Of a DNA stretch of 64,000 nt, positions 27,794 to 36,009 are shown piece by piece. The stretch is taken from positions 1-64,000 of the forward strand of contig JAFSNB010000025.1 in NCBI GenBank assembly GCA_017447625.1, in the 5' to 3' direction. Each line of letters opens with the position of its first letter. Position 1 is the first letter of the stretch. The DNA comes from Bacteroidaceae bacterium (GTDB lineage: Bacteria; Bacteroidota; Bacteroidia; Bacteroidales; Bacteroidaceae). A model generated the notes under the pieces. It searched no databases. It saw nothing but the letters and a program-made list of their open reading frames with translations, and was not told the DNA's origin. A program made the translations under genes and the position numbers.

Positions 27794-27813
27794 AAATAAC
27801 TCAGACACAAGAT

Positions 27814-28653
27814 ATGAAACGCATCGCAATCCAAGGCATCGAAGGCAGCTTCCACGACATTGCCGCTCACCACTTCTTCAAGAACGAGCAGGTGCAGCTC
27901 ATCTGCTGCTCCACTTTCGAGCAGGTATATAAGGCCGTGGCAGAAGACCCCACCGTTATCGCTATGGCCGCAATAGAAAACACCATTGCCGGTTCGCTGC
28001 TGCACAACTACGAGTTGCTCCGCGACAGCGGCACTACGGTGGTCGGCGAATACAAGCTGCACATCACGCACAGCATCTGCTGCTTGCCCGAGGACGACTG
28101 GGACACAATCACCGAAGTCCACTCCCACCCCGTCGCGCTGATGCAGACACGCCACTATCTTGAACAGCACCCCGAACTGCGTGTAGTCGAAGCCGAGGAC
28201 ACCGCCGGTTCGGCCCGCATGATTGCAGAGGGTCACCATAAGGGGTGGGCTGCCATCTGCCACGCCGACGCCGCCCGCCTTTACGGACTGAAGGTTTTGG
28301 AAGAGGGCATCGAGGACAACAAACACAACTTCACCCGTTTCCTCGTCTGTTCGGCTCCTCAGAAAGCCGACCTGCTACGGCCCATCACCGAGGCAAACAA
28401 ATCGAGCATCGTCTTCTCACTGCCTCACGAGGAGGGAAGCCTCTCGGCCGTGCTTGCCATCCTTTCGTTCTACAAGATAAACCTCACCAAAATCCAGTCG
28501 CTGCCGATAATCGGTCGCGAGTGGGAATATCTGTTCTACGTCGATGTGGTGTTCACCTCGCTTGTGCGCTACCGCCAGGCCGTCGATGCCATTATCCCTC
28601 TGACAAAGGACTTGAAAATTCTGGGAGAATACAAAACCTTTGTTAATTCATAA
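27814..28653 (+). CDS. pheA: Prephenate dehydratase
   Basis: It converts prephenate to phenylpyruvate, the committed step to phenylalanine. The 279-residue enzyme starts MKRIAIQGIEGSFHDIAA. The catalytic TRF motif is in NFTRFLV near 181-187, and a C-terminal ACT domain (SLSAVLAILSFYKINLTKIQSLP) gives feedback inhibition by Phe; the usual ESRP is QSLP here. There is no fused chorismate mutase, which is instead attached to AroF downstream. First structural gene after the attenuator. Confidence 0.94.
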   Translation: MKRIAIQGIEGSFHDIAAHHFFKNEQVQLICCSTFEQVYKAVAEDPTVIAMAAIENTIAGSLLHNYELLRDSGTTVVGEYKLHITHSICCLPEDDWDTITEVHSHPVALMQTRHYLEQHPELRVVEAEDTAGSARMIAEGHHKGWAAICHADAARLYGLKVLEEGIEDNKHNFTRFLVCSAPQKADLLRPITEANKSSIVFSLPHEEGSLSAVLAILSFYKINLTKIQSLPIIGREWEYLFYVDVVFTSLVRYRQAVDAIIPLTKDLKILGEYKTFVNS

Positions 28654-28861
28654 TTCATAATGCATAATTGGGCTTGCTGATATCAATTAAAAATTAATAA
28701 AACAACGGATTTAACGGATTATACGGATTATAAATTCGATTCGTGCGATTCGTGGGATTCGTGTTCAGGTAAAAAAGCGCCGCGCAGCCTAAATCCGTGT
28801 AATCCGTGTAATCCGTTGTGAAAAATATAATCGTAAAATCTTTAAATCGTAAAATATAAAA
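28654..28861 (+). repeat. Intercistronic repeats with palindromic element copy 4
   Basis: The pheA-aminotransferase gap starts with TTCATAATTCATAATGCAT-type repeats. The core is a full 118-bp 9-nt-period element (28702-28819) with ends ACAACGGATT and AATCCGTTGT and central AAAAAAGCGCCGCGCAGCC, followed by TCGTAAAATC-type A+T repeats. It would form a long hairpin in the operon mRNA. Confidence 0.85.
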
Positions 28862-30088
28862 ATGTTACCTGCAGACAGACTTAGTTTAGTGCAAGAATAC
28901 TATTTCAGCCGCAAGCTGAAAGAAGTGGCACAGATGAACGCCGAGGGCAAAGACATCATTTCCCTGGCAATCGGCAGCCCGGATATGCCGCCATCGGAAC
29001 AGACCATAGAGAAACTGTGCGAGGTGGCACGCCAGCCGAACGCTCACGGTTACCAGCCCACTATGGGTACGCCGGAGCTGCGCGAGGCTATGGCAGGCTT
29101 CTACAAGCGTTGGTACAATGTCGATTTAGACCCGAAGACAGAGGTGCTCCCGCTCATCGGTTCTAAGGAGGGCATCCTGCACGTCACGCTCGCGTTCGTG
29201 AATCCCGGCGACGGCGTTCTTGTGCCGAATCCTGGGTATCCCACCTACACCTCTCTGTCGAAAATTCTCGGTGCCAACATCATCAACTATAACCTGCGCG
29301 AGGACAACGGCTGGCAACCCGATTTTGACCAGCTGGAAGAACTCGTAAAGAGTAAGCCCACGGCTTCTCTCCCCCCCACGGGGGGAGCCGGAGAGGGGCC
29401 CGGAGAGGGGCTTCAAATAAAGTTGTTGTGGACCAACTTCCCCAATATGCCCACAGGCGGACGGGCCTGCCGCGAGACCTACGAGCGTCTGGTGCGATTC
29501 GCCAAGGAGCACGACATCGTGGTGGTAAATGACAACCCCTACAGCTTCATCCTCAGCGACGAGCGTCTCAGCATCCTGCAGGTGCCCGGCGCCAAGGACT
29601 GCTGCATCGAGTTCAACTCCATGTCCAAGAGCCACAATATGCCAGGCTGGCGTGTGGGACTCTGCGCCACGAACCCGCAGTTCATCCAGTGGATTCTGAA
29701 AGTGCAGTCGAACATCGAGAGCGGCACCTTCCGCGGCATACAACTGGCAGCTGCCGAAGCGTACAAGAACGACGAGGCGTGGCACCGCGAGTTCAACATC
29801 AACACTTACGCACGCCGTCGCGCCATAGCCGAAGAGATAATGACCACGCTAAGTTGCTCCTTCGACAAGAACCAGGTCGGGATGTTCCTCTGGGGACGTA
29901 TTCCCGACCGTTACGAGAATGCCGAACAGCTCACCGAACGCATCCTGCACGAGGCCCGCGTGTTCATAACCCCCGGCTTCATCTTCGGCTCAAACGGCGA
30001 ACGCTACGTCCGCATCTCCCTCTGCGCCAAAGAGAACAAGATGCGCGAAGCACTTCAAAGAATAGTTCAATTAATTCATAATTCATAA
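28862..30088 (+). CDS. PLP-dependent class I/II aminotransferase
   Basis: A 408-residue fold-type I aminotransferase. Its place among pheA, aroF and tyrA suggests it transaminates phenylpyruvate and hydroxyphenylpyruvate (inference). The PLP lysine is in NSMSKSHNMPGWRVG near residue 262, and the substrate-binding Arg is near YVRISLC at the C-terminus. An unusual stretch LPPTGGAGEGPGEG near residues 171-184 replaces an ordinary loop. It is encoded by a G+C-rich inverted repeat (29362-29410) of a kind also found between genes here. Confidence 0.9.
   Translation: MLPADRLSLVQEYYFSRKLKEVAQMNAEGKDIISLAIGSPDMPPSEQTIEKLCEVARQPNAHGYQPTMGTPELREAMAGFYKRWYNVDLDPKTEVLPLIGSKEGILHVTLAFVNPGDGVLVPNPGYPTYTSLSKILGANIINYNLREDNGWQPDFDQLEELVKSKPTASLPPTGGAGEGPGEGLQIKLLWTNFPNMPTGGRACRETYERLVRFAKEHDIVVVNDNPYSFILSDERLSILQVPGAKDCCIEFNSMSKSHNMPGWRVGLCATNPQFIQWILKVQSNIESGTFRGIQLAAAEAYKNDEAWHREFNINTYARRRAIAEEIMTTLSCSFDKNQVGMFLWGRIPDRYENAEQLTERILHEARVFITPGFIFGSNGERYVRISLCAKENKMREALQRIVQLIHNS
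29362..29410 (+). repeat. G+C-rich repeat in frame in the aminotransferase
   Basis: A run of C and G blocks (CTCCCCCCCACGGGGGGAG, then GGAGAGGGG twice) encodes LPPTGGAGEGPGEG. Similar palindromic CCCC...GGGG words lie between genes at 41534-41572, 54865-54911, 56141-56212 and 57361-57391. Confidence 0.7.
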
Positions 30089-30486
30089 TGCATAATTGGG
30101 CTTGCTGATATCAATTAAAAATTAATAAACAACGGATTTAACGGATTATACGGATTATAAATTCGATTCGTGCGATTCGTGGGATTCGTGTTCAGGGAAA
30201 AAGCGCCGCGCAGCCTAAATCCGTGTAATCCGTGTAATCCGTTGTGAAAAATATAATCGTAAAATCGTAAATCGTAAAATCGTAAAATAAAAACTACAAC
30301 GCATCAGAGAACAACTAAATAAATAAAACAACGGATTTAACGGATTATACGGATTATTAATTCGATTCGTGCGATTCGTGGGATTCGTGTTCAGGTAAAA
30401 AAGCGCCGCGCAGCCTAAATCCGTGTAATCCGTGTAATCCGTTGTGAAAAATATAATCGTAAAATCGTAAATCGTAAAATAAAAGT
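30089..30486 (+). repeat. Two tandem palindromic elements (copies 5 and 6)
   Basis: The aminotransferase-aroF gap holds two full 9-nt-period elements, 30129-30245 and 30328-30445, 199 bp apart. They are joined by TCGTAAAATCG repeats and the spacer ACTACAACGCATCAGAGAAC. ATTCATAATGCATAATT repeats precede them. No gene is present. Confidence 0.88.
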
Positions 30487-31560
30487 ATGGAACAAGAACT
30501 TCAACTCAAACCTCTCGCCCTTCCCGGGGTCGAGGACAAGCGCCCTCTCGTCATCGCAGGCCCGTGCTCTGCCGAAACCGAGGAACAAGTGATGGAAACC
30601 GCACGCCAGTTGCATAACCTTGGCATCAAGATCTTCCGCGCCGGCATCTGGAAGCCGCGCACCAAACCCGGCGGATTCGAGGGCAAGGGCGTGGAGGCCC
30701 TGCCTTGGATGCAAAAGGTGAAGCAGGAATTCGGCCTTCTCACCACCTGCGAGGTGGCAACGCCCGAACATGTGGAGCAGGCTCTGAAATTCGGCATCGA
30801 CATACTCTGGATTGGCGCTCGCACCACAGCCAACCCCTTCTCTATGCAGGCGCTGGCAGACGCGCTCAGGGGAACAGACGTGCCCGTGCTTATCAAGAAC
30901 CCTGTGAACCCCGACATCGAGCTGTGGGTTGGAGCTATCCAGCGCATGAACAGTGCCGGCATACAGCGCATAGCAGCCGTTCACCGCGGTTTCAGCAGCG
31001 TAGATCAGAAGATCTACCGCAACTCACCTATGTGGCACCTGCCCATAGAACTGAAACGCCGCTACCCCAACCTGCCAATCATCTGCGACCCGTCGCACAT
31101 AGGCGGCCGTCGCGACCTCATCGCGCCGCTCTCGCAGCAGGCTATGGACATGGGCTTCGAGGGACTGATGATCGAGAGCCACTGCAACCCGGACTGCGCT
31201 TGGAGCGACGCCAAACAACAGGTGTTGCCAGACGTGCTCGACTTCATTCTGGACCGTCTCGTAATTCGCGACAACATCGAGACCACTGAGAGCCTCAACG
31301 CCCTGCGCAAGCAGATTGACGAGCTTGACAACATGATTATGGAGGTTCTCACCAAACGTATGCGCATCAGCCGCGAGATTGCCGAGTACAAGAAGAAACA
31401 CAATATGGCAGTGGTTCAGACCGGCCGATACAGCGAAATCCTCGACAAGCGCGGTGCTCAGGGAGCCCTCTGCGGCATGTCCCCCGACTTCGTCAAGGAC
31501 ATCTACGAGCACATCCATGAGGAGAGCGTCCGCCAGCAAATGGAGATTATTAACAAATAA
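30487..31560 (+). CDS. aroF: Bifunctional DAHP synthase / chorismate mutase
   Basis: The N-terminal 260 residues are a short-type DAHP synthase (IAGPCSAETEEQV, FRAGIWKPRTKPGGFEGKG, CDPSHIGGRRDL), which condenses PEP and erythrose-4-phosphate. Residues about 270-357 are an AroQ-type chorismate mutase (LRKQIDELDNMIMEVLTKRM, AEYKKKH). The fusion is standard in Bacteroidetes and often gives prephenate/chorismate feedback control through the mutase. It supplies chorismate-to-prephenate activity for PheA and TyrA in this operon. Confidence 0.94.
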   Translation: MEQELQLKPLALPGVEDKRPLVIAGPCSAETEEQVMETARQLHNLGIKIFRAGIWKPRTKPGGFEGKGVEALPWMQKVKQEFGLLTTCEVATPEHVEQALKFGIDILWIGARTTANPFSMQALADALRGTDVPVLIKNPVNPDIELWVGAIQRMNSAGIQRIAAVHRGFSSVDQKIYRNSPMWHLPIELKRRYPNLPIICDPSHIGGRRDLIAPLSQQAMDMGFEGLMIESHCNPDCAWSDAKQQVLPDVLDFILDRLVIRDNIETTESLNALRKQIDELDNMIMEVLTKRMRISREIAEYKKKHNMAVVQTGRYSEILDKRGAQGALCGMSPDFVKDIYEHIHEESVRQQMEIINK

Positions 31561-32164
31561 TTTTATTCATTGAACATTGAACATTGAACATTGGGTTCGC
31601 TGCTATCAAAATAAAACAACGGATTATACGGATTATACGGATTATAAATTCGATTCGTGCGATTCGTGGGATTCGTGTTCAGAGAAAAAAAACTCGCGCA
31701 GCCAAAATCCGTTAAATCCGTGTAATCCGTTGTGAAAAATAAATCGTAAAATCGTAAAATCGTAAAATAAAAACTACAACGCATCAGAGAACAACTAAAT
31801 AAATAAAACAACGGATTTAACGGATTTAACGGATTATTAATTCGATTCGTGCAATTCGTGCGATTCGTGTTCAGAGAAAAAAACCTCGCGCAGCCTAAAT
31901 CCGTTAAATCCGTGTAATCCGTTGTGAAAAATAAATCGTTAAATCGTAAAATCGTAAAATAAAAACTACAACGCATCAGAGAACAACTAAATAAATAAAA
32001 CAACGGATTTAACGGATTATACAGATTATTAATTCGATTCGTGCAATTCGTGCGATACGTGTTCAGAGAAAAAACCTCGCGCAGCCTAAATCCGTTAAAT
32101 CCGTATAATCCGTTGTGAAAAATAAAACGTTAAATCGTAAATCGTTAAATCGTCAAATCAAGTC
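31561..32164 (+). repeat. Three tandem palindromic elements at exactly 192-bp spacing
   Basis: The aroF-tyrA gap contains elements at 31616-31733, 31808-31925 and 32000-32116. Start-to-start distance is 192 bp both times, so element plus spacer (including ACTACAACGCATCAGAGAAC) has been tandemly duplicated. GAACATTGAACATTG repeats precede the first copy. A long spurious minus-strand frame arises from the 3n period. Confidence 0.9.
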
Positions 32165-32938
32165 ATGCGAATTCTGATTCTTGGTGCGGGGAAAATGGGG
32201 TCGTTCTTCACCGACCTACTGAGCTTCGAACACGAAGTGGCCGTTTATGACAACGACCCCAAGCGCCTCCGCTTCCTATACAACACACAGCGATTCACCT
32301 CGCTCGACGAGGTGGACGCTTTCAACCCCGAGTTCGTCATCAACGCCGTGTCGCTGAAATTCACGCTGCAGGTGTTCAACGAGCTGCTGCCGCATATCGG
32401 CAAGGACTGCGTCCTCTCTGATATCAGCAGCGTGAAGACGGGCTTCAAGGAATACTACGAACAGACGGGCCACCGCTACGTCTCCTCACATCCGATGTTC
32501 GGTCCTACATTCGCCAATCTGGGCCAGCTCTCCAACGAGAACGCCATCCTCATCAACGAGGGCGATTACATGGGGCGCATCTTCTTCCGCGACCTCTACA
32601 CGCGCCTCGGCCTCAACCTGAAGGAGCTCTCCTTCGCCGAACACGACGAGACGATGTCCTACTCGCTCTCTATCCCGTTCGTCTCCACCTTCGTCTTCTC
32701 CGCCGTTATGAAACATCAGGACACTCCGGGAACGACCTTCAAGCGTCACATGAAGATTGCGCGCGGCGTGCTCTCAGAGGACGACACCCTGCTTCGCGAA
32801 ATCCTCTTCAACCCGCACACGAAACCGAAGGTAGAGAACATCCGCACGGAACTGAAAGAGCTGCTACAGATCATCGACGACCGCGACGAGGATGCCATGA
32901 CCGCTTACCTCACCAAAATCCGCAAAAACATCGAATAA
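32165..32938 (+). CDS. tyrA: Prephenate dehydrogenase
   Basis: It oxidises prephenate to 4-hydroxyphenylpyruvate for tyrosine. The 257-residue protein has the N-terminal NAD-binding LGAGKMGSFF near 5-14, then SDISSVKTGF and the catalytic-His segment SSHPMFGPT near 108-116. It lacks a C-terminal ACT domain, so control may rest on the attenuator and on AroF/CM. Last gene of the aromatic operon. Confidence 0.92.
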   Translation: MRILILGAGKMGSFFTDLLSFEHEVAVYDNDPKRLRFLYNTQRFTSLDEVDAFNPEFVINAVSLKFTLQVFNELLPHIGKDCVLSDISSVKTGFKEYYEQTGHRYVSSHPMFGPTFANLGQLSNENAILINEGDYMGRIFFRDLYTRLGLNLKELSFAEHDETMSYSLSIPFVSTFVFSAVMKHQDTPGTTFKRHMKIARGVLSEDDTLLREILFNPHTKPKVENIRTELKELLQIIDDRDEDAMTAYLTKIRKNIE

Positions 32939-33320
32939 AAACAACGGATTTAACGGATTAGACGGATTTATAAACGAACACGAATAATCATAAATATCTA
33001 TCCATAAATTCGAGACACAAATTGAATCACAAATTCAAGACATAAAAAAGCCCTACTACGGAGCGCAAAAGAGATAAACGTAAATCCAATGCGTTGCTTG
33101 CAACGCTCTTCGTGTCTTGAGATTTGTCGAAGACCCACGACTTTGGAGTAATTTATGGCTTGATTCGTGTCTTGAATTCGTGTAAAAAAGAACAACATTA
33201 ATTGGCCCGTTAATTTATCATTAATGAATAATTATATGAACTAATCTCATGGTAATTATATGTGAAAAATAAAAAAACCGCGCAGCCAATCCGTTAAATC
33301 CGTGTAATCCGTTGTTTGTT
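32939..33320. repeat. Interrupted 9-nt element with nested repeats
   Basis: A left arm (32941 onward, ACAACGGATTTAACGGATT) and a matching right end (about 33285-33315, CAATCCGTTAAATCCG...GTTGT) are separated by about 300 bp. That insert has an inverted pair of ACGAATTCAAGACA-like words (33010-33040 and 33160-33182), a TGCGTTGCTTGCAACGC hairpin, and a second repeat family (33196-33262, core CCCGTTAATTTATCATTAAT) shared with 57471-57546. No gene is supported. Confidence 0.7.
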
Positions 33321-35729
33321 TTATTCGTACGTGATCTTCTGAACTATTTGCCCGGGATCCACAATCCAGAGCGTGAGAGTGTGCTCTGAGCGCGACTTGT
33401 CGAGAGGCAGTGTGACGACGAACTCCTTGCGGTTCTCGAGCACCTGCAACTTCCATTCGGGACTCCACTCAATGAAGCGGTTCTCACAGACGTGCTGTGA
33501 GCCGCCATCCACACTCACGCCGAAGCGGTTGCTCACGTCCTGCGTGGCAGGCCACATCGGGAGCACGGAGATGCAGAGCGTTATCGAGTCCGCGCCGGCC
33601 CGCACCTCCGGAATCGGGATATCTATGGCTGCGCTGCGTCCGGCCGATGCGCCGTAGTTATCGTCCGACATCCCCAGCTGCAGAGCAATCCAGTCGGTGC
33701 CGAGGCCCTCAATCAGACGGAAAGGAGCCGTGGGCGCGAGACTTGCGATGTCAATCTTTTTCGACATTTCCGGATGCATCTGACTTGCAGGCAGACGATA
33801 GTCCGCTGTGGGCTTGTCCGAGAATTCCGGCATAAGATGATACTTCGCCACATACCCAGGCGGCACCTGCGAAATCATCTGCCGCCATTTGCCGTCGAGC
33901 AGCGAGTTGTAACGTTCGCGCAGCCGCTCTATCTCACGGTCTGCGTCGCGCGACTGTTCGGCATACGACGCTTCACCCGTCTCGTGGTTTGCCTGTGCGT
34001 AGAGGAACTTACGGTTAATCTGATAGGCCGAGTGCACGGCGTAGCCCAACATCTCGAACAGAGCCGGACGCATCTCCGGAGCCACCGCCCGCTCTATGGC
34101 ATCGTAGGCGAAACAGATGTTCTGGTAATCCAGCAGCCGCTTCTGCGCCGTGCCAGTCTCGAACGAGAAATCCGTGTCGTGAAGCCGCGAGTTCTCCTTA
34201 CTGTCCCACTCAATCTCATAACCCATAAATTCCGGCTTGCGATCCCACGCCAACCGATAGTAGTTATCCAGAATAAACTGGAACTGCCCCCTTAAATCCT
34301 TAAATCCTTCATTCTTTAAATCCTTAAATATCGTTGTCAGCCACTCAGCCTGATAGCGGTTCGCGTTCTCGAAGTTGAAGGCCCCGAAGTCGTAGGCCAT
34401 ATCGAAGAACTGCTGCACCTCAATCTCCATGGGTTTTATGTCGCCCACGTTCAGCAGCCAATAGCGGTCTGCGCCGGTGTTGTAGGCCTTCAGCAGCTCC
34501 TCGTACATTAGCGCGGGAGGAGTGGTGGCAATCCACAGGTTGTCGTGCGGCGTGCCGAGATACGACAGATGGTAATAGACTCCGCTGCCGCCGCTGCGCC
34601 GCCTCTCGCTGGCGTTGCTCACCCGCTTCATGTAACCATAGTTGTCGTCGGGCCACACCAGCGTGATGTCTTCCGGCACCCGCAGACCCGCATCGTAGAT
34701 ATCCAGCGTCTCTTTGTACGGCACAAAGATCTGCGGCAACTCGGTGGCTTTGCGGCGCTTGTATTTCTCCAAAATAGCACGCTGTTCGGCGAACACCTTC
34801 TCCAGCGTGCGGGCGCGGTCCTCGGGTTTCGTGCTCCCCTTCATAGCCTCGTCGTGCAGGCCGCGCAGACCCATCGTGTAGATGTTGTCGTAGGAGGCCG
34901 TCTCGCGGATGCGGTCGTCAAGTTTTTTCAGTATTGTGGCGCTGTTCGTTTCGTAATTCCATTCGCCGTCGCGCTGCTTGTCCCACTCCGACTTGGCGGC
35001 GTTGTTGAACAACAGCGGTTCGCAGTGGCTCGTCGTTATCATAATCCCCCATTTGGCGGCCATCTTCTGGCTCTCGGGGTGACTGTAGAACGCGCCCGTG
35101 CACGAGTGCATCGCCGGAGCCAGCATATTCCCCCGCAGACGCAGGATGAGCTCGCACACGCGGTCGTAGGTCTTCGGCCCGATGTCGCCCAGCTCGCGCT
35201 CGTAGTTCTCCGCAGCCCAGGTCTTCAATCCCCAGTCCTCGTCGTTTATGAAGAAGCCGCGGTACTTCACGCTCGGCGACCGACTCACGAACGTCTCCGT
35301 GTAGTCGCGCACCCGTCCGCTGCTCTTATCCACAGGCACGTCGGCGAACCAGTACCACGGACTGACGCCAATGGCCTCGCTCACGTGCAGGACACCGTAG
35401 GCCAGTCCACGGGCGTCAGAGCCAGTGATGTAGATGTCGCCGCCACGGGTGTCTATGGCGAAACGCTCCCACGTGCCGCGCAGCTCCTTGTGCTTCGACG
35501 TGCACTTCACCGTGCTCAGGAACACACAGCCTCCCCTGCCCTTCTTCGTTCCGACCGCAGGCCTCACGCCCGACACACGCTCTATGTCGTCAGCCAGCAC
35601 CTGCGCCATGTGTCCAACGAGCGGCGCGTCCTTCGTCTGAAAGACAATCGTCGTCCGCGTCAAATCCACTGCCATCGCAGCCACGCACCACACACTGCAA
35701 ATCACGAAAAACAGTCCCTTTTTCATCAT
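33321..35729 (-). CDS. Glycoside hydrolase family 115 (xylan alpha-1,2-glucuronidase)
   Basis: The 802-residue enzyme has a signal peptide (1-20). GH115 signatures follow: GVSPWYWFADVPV near 135-147, KYRGFFINDEDWGL near 172-185, and ALMYEELLKAYNTGADRYWLLNVGDIKP split around the active site, with a C-terminal beta domain. The family removes (methyl)glucuronic acid from xylan side chains. Residues near 466-480 (FKDLKNEGFKDLRG) are encoded by a TTAAATCC-type repeat (34289-34333) that looks inserted. It has a consensus promoter of its own. Confidence 0.9.
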   Translation of the reverse strand: MMKKGLFFVICSVWCVAAMAVDLTRTTIVFQTKDAPLVGHMAQVLADDIERVSGVRPAVGTKKGRGGCVFLSTVKCTSKHKELRGTWERFAIDTRGGDIYITGSDARGLAYGVLHVSEAIGVSPWYWFADVPVDKSSGRVRDYTETFVSRSPSVKYRGFFINDEDWGLKTWAAENYERELGDIGPKTYDRVCELILRLRGNMLAPAMHSCTGAFYSHPESQKMAAKWGIMITTSHCEPLLFNNAAKSEWDKQRDGEWNYETNSATILKKLDDRIRETASYDNIYTMGLRGLHDEAMKGSTKPEDRARTLEKVFAEQRAILEKYKRRKATELPQIFVPYKETLDIYDAGLRVPEDITLVWPDDNYGYMKRVSNASERRRSGGSGVYYHLSYLGTPHDNLWIATTPPALMYEELLKAYNTGADRYWLLNVGDIKPMEIEVQQFFDMAYDFGAFNFENANRYQAEWLTTIFKDLKNEGFKDLRGQFQFILDNYYRLAWDRKPEFMGYEIEWDSKENSRLHDTDFSFETGTAQKRLLDYQNICFAYDAIERAVAPEMRPALFEMLGYAVHSAYQINRKFLYAQANHETGEASYAEQSRDADREIERLRERYNSLLDGKWRQMISQVPPGYVAKYHLMPEFSDKPTADYRLPASQMHPEMSKKIDIASLAPTAPFRLIEGLGTDWIALQLGMSDDNYGASAGRSAAIDIPIPEVRAGADSITLCISVLPMWPATQDVSNRFGVSVDGGSQHVCENRFIEWSPEWKLQVLENRKEFVVTLPLDKSRSEHTLTLWIVDPGQIVQKITYE

Positions 35730-35747
35730 TCTTACCTTTTATGCCCG

Positions 35748-35778
35748 CAAAGTTATGGAAAGTTGTGAGGAAAACAAA
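35748..35778 (-). promoter_or_regulatory. Promoter of the GH115 gene
   Basis: On the minus strand: TTTG (complement of 35775-35778), a 19-nt spacer and TAACTTTG (complement of 35748-35755). It is an exact match to the Bacteroidetes consensus, 19 nt before the start codon. Confidence 0.75.
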
Positions 35779-35817
35779 AATAAAGCGGAAAAATATGAGC
35801 CGTTTCAGATTATTATG

Positions 35818-35975
35818 ATAACTTTGCAGCCAGAAAGGCTCCTCATAGGGAAAACACGATTGCATATCGTGTCTCCTATCTGAGGTTAAGATAATAAGGA
35901 AAATGGCCTTGACACAGTTCTGCTTACACTACCGTAAAAATAAAGCCTACGTTCAATATTATGTTTCTAATTCTT
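35818..35975 (+). promoter_or_regulatory. Structured leader upstream of the C69 dipeptidase
   Basis: A TAACTTTG -7-like box (35818-35825) precedes a bulged hairpin. CCTCATAGG (35841-35849) pairs with CCTATCTGAGG (35875-35885), and inside it ACACGAT (35854-35860) pairs with ATCGTGT (35866-35872). A 24-codon frame starts at ATG 35903 (MALTQFCLHYRKNK...). The function of this leader is unknown. Confidence 0.4.
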
Positions 35976-36009
35976 GATTATAAACTTCTTAAACTCATCT
36001 CTCTAGCCA

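Noticed and set aside
31563..32003. 146-aa minus-strand frame across the three tandem elements
   Set aside because: Its sequence (NPLNPLF, TDYTDLTD repeats) is only the translation of 9-nt repeats; the 192-bp unit is a multiple of three so the frame stays open by chance.
28702..32116. CRISPR array made of the 9-nt elements
   Set aside because: Units are long palindromes with identical spacers between them, no unique 30-40-nt spacers and no cas genes nearby.
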